From: Lachnospiraceae bacterium
Lineage (GTDB): Bacteria > Bacillota > Clostridia > Lachnospirales > Lachnospiraceae
Reading direction: 5' to 3'
NCBI GenBank assembly: GCA_009787745.1
Contig: WQST01000173.1
Span: 1 to 5,474 of the forward strand
Length of the DNA: 5,474 bases
Position numbers and translations under genes: made by a program. A model generated the notes under the pieces. That model did not search any database and was not told where the DNA came from. It worked only from the letters and a program-made list of their open reading frames with translations. Shown piece by piece: positions 1-4,838 of this stretch. Numbering within the stretch: the stretch's first letter is position 1; every line of letters begins with the position of its first letter.

Positions 1-256
1 TGTTACTTCTTTTGACAGGGAGTGCCAGCCGTAACTTGTTCCACTTCGAGTTAGCGTCTTTCGGGCTACTTATTAAAATTGCATTAGAGACACACAAGAC
101 CCCGATTCCGACGGACGCACTTACAAGTATTCTATCTCCGGAGATTATCGCAATAATACCAACCAGAACATATACTAATGACAGCATAATGACATTACCG
201 CTTGCTGAATGGATACTATACAAAATTAGTCCGATAGTAGCATTATTTTTTTTCAT
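1..256 (-). CDS. ABC-2 type transporter permease, N-terminal part (cut by window edge)
   Basis: Membrane subunit of an ABC exporter, partner of the ATPase encoded just upstream. Reading the minus strand from the ATG at 256-254 gives 85 open residues up to the window edge. Two hydrophobic stretches (about residues 22-39 and 43-63) are joined by a very short polar turn (GDR). They are followed by a basic cytoplasmic stretch, KDANSKWNKLRLALPVKRSN, at 66-85. A 'W-N-K-x-R-x-x-L-P-V-x-R' segment after the first two helices is characteristic of the ABC-2 permease family of small Bacillota exporters (ABC2_membrane_5 type). The start has a good Shine-Dalgarno sequence (AAGGGAGA about 5 bases upstream). 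Its first 14 bases overlap the end of the ATPase gene, which points to translational coupling. The rest of the protein, normally around 200 residues or more, lies outside the window. The transported substrate cannot be told from the sequence. Confidence 0.85.
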   Translation of the reverse strand, partial: MKKNNATIGLILYSIHSASGNVIMLSLVYVLVGIIAIISGDRILVSASVGIGVLCVSNAILISSPKDANSKWNKLRLALPVKRSN

Positions 257-1118
257 GTTGGTCTCCCTTCACCAGTAAAATCATAATTTCCTCAATAGTT
301 ACATTATCAATGATTAAATCGCGATATTTTTTTTCCGCGGTGCGCTTATCAGAAATCAGAACATCAACTTGATAATCATGTTTTCGGTACGCAAGGATAT
401 CCTGTGAGTCTAACTTATCAAATTGTAAAGCCTTACAGCGAATCATACCGTAGTTATATATCAATTCATCTTTTTTCTCACTGAATATGATAGCACCATC
501 ATGGATAAATGTAATATAGTCGGCGACTTTTTCAAGGTCTGTTATGATATGTGACGATAGAAATATGGAACGATTTTCATCTTGCACGAAATTAAGGAAC
601 TCATCCAGTATTTCCTCACGGACAATCGGGTCTAAACCGCTGGTCGCCTCATCCAGAATCAAGAGCTTCGGGTGGTGGGACAAAGCCGTGGCAATCCCCA
701 ATTTCATCATCATCCCTTTCGAAAAAGTTTTAATTCTCTTTTTATTAGGCAGTTTGAATTTGCGCAAGTATTGATTAAACAAATCATCATCCCAGTTCGA
801 ATAAATACGGCGCATGACCGAAGCAATTTTTACCGCTGTTAAATCTTCGGAAAAATTACTTGCGTCTAATACAATCCCAATATCATCACGCAGGGCCGTG
901 TTCCTATCGTTCATTTCTTGCCCGAAAACCTTAACGGTGCCGCTTTCTTTGACCAGCATATTGAGGATTAAGCCAATGGTCGTCGTTTTCCCGGCTCCGT
1001 TTTCGCCGATGAAGCCCATGATTGCCCCTTTGGGCAAATTAAATGAAACATTTTTTAGGCAAAAATCAGATTTGTTGTATCTCTTCGTCAAACCTTTAAC
1101 TTCTAAAATCGCATCCAT
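243..1118 (-). CDS. ABC transporter ATP-binding protein (exporter, YtrB-like)
   Basis: Nucleotide-binding subunit that powers the ABC-2 permease encoded next to it; acts at the inner face of the membrane. Counted from the chosen start (291 residues): Walker A GENGAGKTT at 38-46, signature segment FSKGMMMKL at 132-140 in place of LSGGQ, Walker B LLILDE at 152-157, D-loop SGLD at 160-163 and H-loop His190. The usual Q-loop glutamine is not visible: the segment reads IGIVLDASNF (about 80-89). This and the FSKGM signature are typical of the YtrB/BcrA-like exporter branch. The C-terminal ~80 residues are the extra domain common in this branch. An in-frame ATG at 1130 would add four residues, but the ribosome site AAAGGA abuts it with no spacer. 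ATG 1118, 12 bases downstream of that site, is therefore preferred, although that spacing is long. Its stop lies 14 bases inside the permease gene. It follows the gntR gene by about 100 bp and is probably co-transcribed with it. Confidence 0.93.
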   Translation of the reverse strand: MDAILEVKGLTKRYNKSDFCLKNVSFNLPKGAIMGFIGENGAGKTTTIGLILNMLVKESGTVKVFGQEMNDRNTALRDDIGIVLDASNFSEDLTAVKIASVMRRIYSNWDDDLFNQYLRKFKLPNKKRIKTFSKGMMMKLGIATALSHHPKLLILDEATSGLDPIVREEILDEFLNFVQDENRSIFLSSHIITDLEKVADYITFIHDGAIIFSEKKDELIYNYGMIRCKALQFDKLDSQDILAYRKHDYQVDVLISDKRTAEKKYRDLIIDNVTIEEIMILLVKGDQHEKK

Positions 1119-1220
1119 ATAAATAACCATTCCTTTCTTAATACAAGTAAAGTTTTGTTACTATTCATGAGCTACTATTCCGCGAGGTATTTTTGCATGT
1201 TTTTTGCAAAAATCCGAGGG

Positions 1221-1598
1221 TTAAACGTCCTCGTAATAAAACATATGTAACAGCTCGGTCAGCTTTTCAACCGGAATACTATTCGTCTTCCCGATGTAGG
1301 CAGCTTCTTGTAAATGTTCCTCTGCTTTACGTTGCTGCTCTTCTTTAATAAAATCTTTATTCTGTGCCGCCACAAAGCTTCCACGCCCGACCGTGGTCGA
1401 TATGAACCCATCCCGCTGTAAGTCCTCATAAGCTTTCTGGACAGTGATAACGCTGACATGAATTGATTTCGCCAGTGACCGCATTGACGGAATCGGGTCG
1501 CCGGTCTTTAACTCGCCACTCATAATCAGCGCTTTTATTTGCGAGGTAATCTGCTCATAAATGGGTTTGCTGGTATTACTGCTGATAATTATATCCAT
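1221..1598 (-). CDS. GntR-family transcriptional regulator, YtrA subfamily
   Basis: DNA-binding repressor, 125 residues, expected to control its own operon and the exporter downstream. A winged helix-turn-helix fills about residues 9-78: KPIYEQITSQIKALIMSGEL, then the conserved PSMRSLAKSIHVSVITVQKAY recognition region (split here as PSMRSLAKSI and HVSVITVQKAY) and the wing GFISTTVGRGSFVA. Only about 45 mostly charged helical residues follow. That is the short dimerisation tail of the YtrA subfamily, not a large effector-binding domain, so the inducing signal is not evident. An in-frame GTG two codons upstream is possible, but ATG 1598 has AAGAAGG five bases before it and is clearly better. 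First gene of the minus-strand unit, with a consensus promoter and palindromic operator immediately upstream. By analogy with ytr operons, which respond to cell-wall-active compounds, it may be de-repressed by envelope stress; that is inference. Confidence 0.93.
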   Translation of the reverse strand: MDIIISSNTSKPIYEQITSQIKALIMSGELKTGDPIPSMRSLAKSIHVSVITVQKAYEDLQRDGFISTTVGRGSFVAAQNKDFIKEEQQRKAEEHLQEAAYIGKTNSIPVEKLTELLHMFYYEDV

Positions 1599-1603
1599 TT
1601 TCA

Positions 1604-1610
1604 CCTTCTT
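1604..1610 (-). promoter_or_regulatory. Ribosome binding site deciding the gntR start
   Basis: The minus strand reads AAGAAGG, then TGAAA, then ATG. The five-base spacing is near ideal and selects ATG 1598 over the in-frame GTG at 1604, which overlaps the site itself. Confidence 0.8.
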
Positions 1611-1643
1611 TTAGATTAAGTATTTTGCCGAACTTGAGTGTTC

Positions 1644-1663
1644 ATAACGTACAAGTACATTAT
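1644..1663. promoter_or_regulatory. Putative GntR/YtrA operator (20-bp imperfect palindrome)
   Basis: The plus strand reads ATAACGTAC-AA-GTACATTAT: two 9-base arms matching at 8 of 9 positions around a 2-base centre. It covers most of the -10 box (1659-1664) and the expected transcription start of the gntR unit, so a bound dimer would block RNA polymerase. Position, size and the GTAC-centred dyad fit an autoregulatory site for the adjacent YtrA-type repressor. No binding data are available; the assignment rests on symmetry and location. Confidence 0.6.
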
Positions 1664-1687
1664 AGCAACTAGATTTCACTCTGTCAA
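1659..1687 (-). promoter_or_regulatory. Perfect-consensus sigma-A promoter of the gntR-ABC operon
   Basis: On the minus strand the -35 box is TTGACA (1687-1682), the spacer is exactly 17 bp and the -10 box is TATAAT (1664-1659). All twelve hexamer positions match consensus. The expected start is near 1652, giving a leader of about 54 bases before ATG 1598. A promoter this strong in front of a repressor gene implies it is normally held down by a bound repressor. Confidence 0.85.
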
Positions 1688-1716
1688 ACATTTTTTTGCA
1701 GGTTGTCTACACGGTA

Positions 1717-1745
1717 TTTACTTTACTAACAATATTTAATATAAT
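1717..1745 (+). promoter_or_regulatory. Probable sigma-A promoter of the lipoprotein gene
   Basis: -35 box TTTACT (1717-1722, 4 of 6 matches), 17-bp spacer, -10 box TATAAT (1740-1745, 6 of 6). The expected start is near 1752, about 30 bases before the ATG at 1781. It stands back to back with the gntR promoter, with about 29 bp between the two -35 boxes. The A/T-rich surroundings make chance -10 matches likelier, hence moderate confidence. Confidence 0.6.
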
Positions 1746-1765
1746 TATGTTGCTATGAATTATAT
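1739..1765. repeat. Perfect 8-bp inverted repeat over the lipoprotein promoter start site
   Basis: ATATAATT (1739-1746) and AATTATAT (1758-1765) are exact reverse complements separated by 11 bases. The left arm contains the -10 box, and the spacer holds the expected transcription start. It could be an operator or be symmetry arising by chance in A/T-rich DNA. As RNA only the right arm would be transcribed, so it is not a leader hairpin of this transcript. Confidence 0.4.
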
Positions 1766-1780
1766 AAAGAAAGGGCTTTC

Positions 1781-2374
1781 ATGAATAAACGAATTTTACT
1801 ATTTATCTTGTTAGGAATGGCGAGTTTTATGTTAAATGCTTGTACGATGAAAAATAATGATACCCCTGCTGTTGATATCACCGAAACAGCGGATGCGACT
1901 ATCTTAGAAGCGGATTTAAACGATCCTGATCCTACCGCGCAGGCGGTGAGTGTTCCTGTCAGGGAACGCCTAAAGCGCCCGGTACGTGATTACACCATTG
2001 GGATAACCGCTCATTGGGGCTGGATTGCCGTTATGTCGCTGAAGGTATCCGGCGAGTCGGAACTTGATGCGGATTTCTATGAAATTCCGGCTACTCTGGT
2101 AAACCCGAACGCTGATGATAATGCCTTGGGGCTGATGAGTTTTCTTGTTATGCAATATGGACTCAAATTTTTGTCCGGTCAGCAAAGTCAGGGTAACTGG
2201 AGAAGTGACCATGGCTTATTCGGTGGGGAATCACAGTTTATATATGAGCAAACCGGGAAACGTCCTGCTGTGATAGGGCTTGATTTTATTAATTACTCCG
2301 CTTCGGCAGTAGCCAAAGGGATTTTCACCGCCGAAACAGAAGCCGCAATCCCACAACTATTCACGAAAAATTAA
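1781..2374 (+). CDS. Lipoprotein with truncated GH26 (mannanase-like) N-terminal segment
   Basis: A 197-residue predicted lipoprotein. Residues 1-20 are a signal peptide (NKR, then a hydrophobic core) ending in a lipobox LNAC with lipidated Cys21. Residues 22-60 are an acidic, Thr/Asp-rich linker. I cannot assign residues 61-104. Residues 106-190 resemble the first strand-helix-strand unit of glycoside hydrolase family 26: LVNPNADDNALGLMSFLV, then YGLKFLSGQQ (126-135), then TGKRPAVIGLDFINY (158-172) and a TEAAI helix. Family members usually continue from here into 'GGIV..WHW' and about 200 more residues carrying the two catalytic glutamates. Here a TAA ends the protein, and the DNA up to gap does not continue the domain in another frame. 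It therefore cannot be an active GH26 enzyme. It is either a decayed remnant or a surface protein built from the fragment. The start has AGAAAGGG five bases upstream and its own promoter. It is divergent from the gntR operon. Confidence 0.75.
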   Translation: MNKRILLFILLGMASFMLNACTMKNNDTPAVDITETADATILEADLNDPDPTAQAVSVPVRERLKRPVRDYTIGITAHWGWIAVMSLKVSGESELDADFYEIPATLVNPNADDNALGLMSFLVMQYGLKFLSGQQSQGNWRSDHGLFGGESQFIYEQTGKRPAVIGLDFINYSASAVAKGIFTAETEAAIPQLFTKN

Positions 2375-2401
2375 AATATTTGTAAAATATTTAGAAACAG
2401 C

Positions 2402-2430
2402 TTGTATTTTCCCAACAAAAAAGGTAAAAT
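2402..2430 (+). promoter_or_regulatory. Probable promoter of the gap-pgk-tpiA operon
   Basis: -35 box TTGTAT (2402-2407, 3 of 6 matches), 17-bp spacer, -10 box TAAAAT (2425-2430, 5 of 6), which would start transcripts near 2437, about 38 bases before gap. No GC-rich terminator separates it from the lipoprotein gene, so read-through from upstream is possible. I see no CggR-like or catabolite-responsive operator here. Confidence 0.5.
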
Positions 2431-2460
2431 ATCAATGCTAAGTTAAACTAATTAAAAATC

Positions 2461-2466
2461 AGGAGG
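2461..2466 (+). promoter_or_regulatory. Strong ribosome binding site of gap
   Basis: AGGAGG, a full match to the anti-Shine-Dalgarno core, lies eight bases before the gap ATG. It is the best such site in the window, as expected for a very highly expressed enzyme, and contrasts with the poor site before pgk. Confidence 0.85.
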
Positions 2467-2474
2467 AAATTATA

Positions 2475-3488
2475 ATGGCAGTAAAAGTAGCAATCAATGG
2501 ATTTGGCAGGATCGGTCGTTTAGCTTTCAGACAAATGTTCGGTGCTCCGGGATATGAAGTAGTAGCAATTAATGACCTGACCAGTCCTAAGATGTTGGCA
2601 CACTTACTCAAATATGACTCTGCTCAGGGGCCTTACGCCTTAGCAAGTAAAGTAACAGCAGGTGAAGATTCAATCACCGTTGATGGAAAAACAATCAAAA
2701 TTTACGCAATCCGCGACCCGAAAGAACTCCCTTGGAAAAATTATGACGTTGATGTCGTTTTAGAATGTACAGGATTCTTTTGCGAAAAAGCAAAAGCTTC
2801 AGCCCATTTAGAAGCAGGCGCCAAAAAAGTCGTTATCTCGGCACCTGCGGGGAATGATCTTAAAACCGTTGTTTTCAATGTTAATCATGACATTCTTTCA
2901 GCGGAGGACAATATCATCTCCGCGGCTTCATGCACGACTAACTGCTTGGCGCCGATGGCAAAAGGCCTCAATGACTTAGCGGAAATCAAGTCAGGCATTA
3001 TGACCACCGTTCATGCTTATACAGGCGACCAGATGACGCTTGACGGCCCGCACCCGAAAGGCGACTTACGCCGTGCTCGCGCCGCCGCTAACAATATCGT
3101 CCCTAACTCAACAGGAGCCGCCAAAGCTATCGGCTTAGTTATCCCCGCACTCAATGGCAAGCTGATCGGTTCCGCCCAGCGCGTTCCGACGATTACCGGT
3201 TCCAGCACGATTCTTATCGCCGTTGTTAAAGGAAGTGTGACCAAAGAGCAAATCAATGACAAGATGAAATCAGTCGCTAACGAATCTTACGGCTATACCG
3301 AAGACGAAATCGTTTCAGGCGATATCATCGGCTCGACTTTCGGTTCATTATTCGATGCAACCCAGACGATGGTTTCACCGATGGACGACGGCAATACACT
3401 CGTACAGGTTGTTTCATGGTATGATAATGAAAACAGCTACACCAGCCAGATGGTCAGAACAATCAAATATTTATCTGAGTTGAAATAA
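2475..3488 (+). CDS. gap: Glyceraldehyde-3-phosphate dehydrogenase, NAD-dependent, type I
   Basis: Cytoplasmic tetrameric glycolytic enzyme: glyceraldehyde 3-phosphate + NAD+ + phosphate to 1,3-bisphosphoglycerate + NADH. The 337 residues match the usual family length. The Rossmann motif is INGFGRIGR (7-15). Asp34 after the second strand (AINDL) binds the adenosine ribose and favours NAD+ over NADP+. The catalytic segment ASCTTNCLAP holds nucleophile Cys153, and His180 (TTVHAYTGDQ) is the general base. DLRRARAAANNIVPNSTGAAKA and the C-terminal WYDNENSYTSQM are also present (quoted in part: RRARAAANNIVP, NSTGAAKA). The common SNASCTTN reads SAASCTTN here, a tolerated variant. First gene of a gap-pgk-tpiA operon, with AGGAGG before the start. 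Glycolytic direction is favoured by the operon partners and the NAD site. Confidence 0.98.
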   Translation: MAVKVAINGFGRIGRLAFRQMFGAPGYEVVAINDLTSPKMLAHLLKYDSAQGPYALASKVTAGEDSITVDGKTIKIYAIRDPKELPWKNYDVDVVLECTGFFCEKAKASAHLEAGAKKVVISAPAGNDLKTVVFNVNHDILSAEDNIISAASCTTNCLAPMAKGLNDLAEIKSGIMTTVHAYTGDQMTLDGPHPKGDLRRARAAANNIVPNSTGAAKAIGLVIPALNGKLIGSAQRVPTITGSSTILIAVVKGSVTKEQINDKMKSVANESYGYTEDEIVSGDIIGSTFGSLFDATQTMVSPMDDGNTLVQVVSWYDNENSYTSQMVRTIKYLSELK

Positions 3489-3516
3489 GTAACCACAAGA
3501 TTTACATTATTGCATC

Positions 3517-3544
3517 TGGGGTTCGGTCTTTGGATCGAACCCCA
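3517..3544 (+). other. Strong intercistronic hairpin between gap and pgk
   Basis: The left arm TGGGGTTCGGTC (3517-3528) pairs with GATCGAACCCCA (3533-3544) around a TTTG loop: 12 pairs, one of them G-U. The hairpin begins 29 bases after the gap stop. No U-tract follows directly; the nearest run of five T is at 3554-3558, after a 9-base gap. That makes it a poor intrinsic terminator. It is better read as a 3'-end stabiliser or processing element for gap mRNA, or at most a leaky attenuator. Confidence 0.75.
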
Positions 3545-3562
3545 TAAAGTTGGTTTTTAAAA

Positions 3563-3573
3563 GAAAGGCTAGG
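3563..3573 (+). promoter_or_regulatory. Weak, distant ribosome binding site of pgk
   Basis: The only purine-rich candidates are GAAAGG (3563-3568), 17 bases from the ATG, and TAGG (3570-3573), 12 bases from it. An in-frame TAA at 3577-3579 rules out an upstream start, so ATG 3586 must be used despite poor spacing. Confidence 0.5.
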
Positions 3574-3585
3574 TTTTAATTAAAT

Positions 3586-4785
3586 ATGATTTTAGATAAG
3601 TTATCAATTGACGATATTGATGTCGGCGGAAAAAGAGTTTTATGCCGCTGTGATTTTAATGTACCGATGAAAGAAGGCGCAATCACAGACATCAATCGTC
3701 TGACCGCAGCATTGCCGACGATCAAAAAACTTGTATCCGACGGCGGCAAAGTAATCCTTTGCTCACACTTAGGTAAAGCAAAAGGACCGACCCCTGAACT
3801 CACTTTAGCACCTGTTGCGCAGAAATTAACAGAACTTTTGGGACAAGAGGTAAAATTCGCCGCTGATGATGAAGTTATTGGGGCAAATGCTAAAGCCGCC
3901 GTTGAAGCGATGAAAGACGGCGAAGTTATTTTATTGGAAAATACTCGTTTCCGCCCCGAAGAGGGCAAAATGGGCGAAGCGTTCTCACAAGATTTAGCTT
4001 CGATTTGCGATATTTTCGTTAATGATGCTTTTGGTACCGCTCACCGCGCTCACTGCTCGAATGTCGGTGTCGCTAATTTGAAAGAAATTTCCGCAGTCGG
4101 CTATTTAGTTCAAAAAGAAATAAAATTTCTTGGCAATGCCGTTGAAAATCCTGTTCGCCCGTTCGTAGCAATCTTAGGCGGAGCCAAGGTTTCAGATAAA
4201 CTCAATGTAATCTCCAACCTGTTAGAGAAGTGCGATACCCTTATTATCGGCGGCGGGATGGCATATACCTTTTTGAAAGCACAAGGTAAAGAAGTCGGCA
4301 AGTCCATGGTTGATAATGAAAAAGTTGACTATTGCAAAGAAATGATTGCGAAAGCGGAAAAACTCGGCAAAAAACTTTTATTGCAGATTGACACCGTCAT
4401 TACTGAGTCATTCCCCAGCCCGATTGATGCGGAAATTACTGTTTCAAACGTAAAAGAGATTCCTGCGGATATGATGGGCCTCGATATCGGAGCCGAAACA
4501 GCACAGCTTTTCGCCGATGCTGTTAAATCAGCAAAAACCGTTGTTTGGAACGGGCCGATGGGAGTTTTCGAAAATCCGATCTTAGCTAACGGAACGATTA
4601 CCGTCGCAAAGGCGTTAGCGAGTGCCGATGCGATGACGATTATCGGCGGCGGAGATTCCGCGGCGGCCGTTAACCAGTTAGGTTTCGGTGATAAGATGTC
4701 ACATATCTCGACAGGCGGCGGTGCGTCTTTAGAATTTCTCGAAGGAAAAGAACTGCCCGGTGTAGCCGCGGTCAAGAACCGTTAG
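3586..4785 (+). CDS. pgk: Phosphoglycerate kinase
   Basis: Monomeric cytoplasmic kinase: 1,3-bisphosphoglycerate + ADP to 3-phosphoglycerate + ATP. 399 residues, normal for bacteria. The N-terminal substrate domain shows RCDFNVP (21-27, with Arg21, Asp23 and Asn25), Arg38, SHLGK (60-64), ENTRF (Arg121) and TAHRAH (Arg154), the basic patch that binds phosphoglycerate. The C-terminal nucleotide domain shows GGAKVSDK (198-205), GGGMAYTFLKAQG (222-234), WNGPMGVFE (321-329), GGGDS (354-358) and STGGGASLEF (375-384). Position 64 is Lys where most bacteria have Arg (SHLGRP), and LLLQID (264-269) replaces the common LLLPVD; both are conservative or seen in divergent members. Start fixed by the family N-terminus and an in-frame stop just upstream. 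Lies 97 bases after gap and 53 before tpiA, and ends in TAG. No separate promoter is evident. Confidence 0.98.
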   Translation: MILDKLSIDDIDVGGKRVLCRCDFNVPMKEGAITDINRLTAALPTIKKLVSDGGKVILCSHLGKAKGPTPELTLAPVAQKLTELLGQEVKFAADDEVIGANAKAAVEAMKDGEVILLENTRFRPEEGKMGEAFSQDLASICDIFVNDAFGTAHRAHCSNVGVANLKEISAVGYLVQKEIKFLGNAVENPVRPFVAILGGAKVSDKLNVISNLLEKCDTLIIGGGMAYTFLKAQGKEVGKSMVDNEKVDYCKEMIAKAEKLGKKLLLQIDTVITESFPSPIDAEITVSNVKEIPADMMGLDIGAETAQLFADAVKSAKTVVWNGPMGVFENPILANGTITVAKALASADAMTIIGGGDSAAAVNQLGFGDKMSHISTGGGASLEFLEGKELPGVAAVKNR

Positions 4786-4824
4786 ATTTATCATCCGATG
4801 ATTCAGAACAATATGTTAGATAAA

Positions 4825-4830
4825 AAGGAG
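4825..4830 (+). promoter_or_regulatory. Ribosome binding site of tpiA
   Basis: AAGGAG eight bases before the ATG at 4839, within the 53-base pgk-tpiA gap. Good strength and spacing support this start, which also matches the usual family N-terminus (RKKIVAGNWKMN). Confidence 0.8.
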
Positions 4831-4838
4831 AAGACCAC

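Noticed and set aside
12..278. Plus-strand 88-residue open frame opposite the permease and ATPase end
   Set aside because: The minus strand here encodes a recognisable ABC-2 permease start with a good ribosome site, so the plus frame is its shadow.
1146..1162. Inverted repeat AGTAA...TTACT upstream of the ATPase
   Set aside because: Arms of only five bases with no resemblance to the gntR dyad beyond chance; no supporting promoter found.
1190..1212. Hairpin TTTTTGC...GCAAAAA, containing the palindrome TTTTTGCAAAAA, between gntR and the ATPase
   Set aside because: The stem is almost all A-T with a 9-base loop, too weak for a terminator, and the flanking genes should be co-transcribed. No protein site is recognisable.
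2375..2394. AAATATTT repeated after the lipoprotein stop, a possible terminator
   Set aside because: The stem would be entirely A-T with a 2-to-4-base loop and would not terminate effectively.
3517..3544. GGTTCGATCC-like string on the minus strand, resembling a tRNA T-arm
   Set aside because: The T-stem does not close after a 7-base loop and no acceptor, D or anticodon arms are present. It is the gap-pgk hairpin.
4329..4775. Long minus-strand open frames opposite gap, pgk and tpiA
   Set aside because: They mirror strongly conserved glycolytic genes, lack ribosome sites and show no family motifs.
4790..4802. ATCAT-CCG-ATGAT hairpin between pgk and tpiA
   Set aside because: Five mostly A-T pairs only and no T-tract; not a credible terminator.
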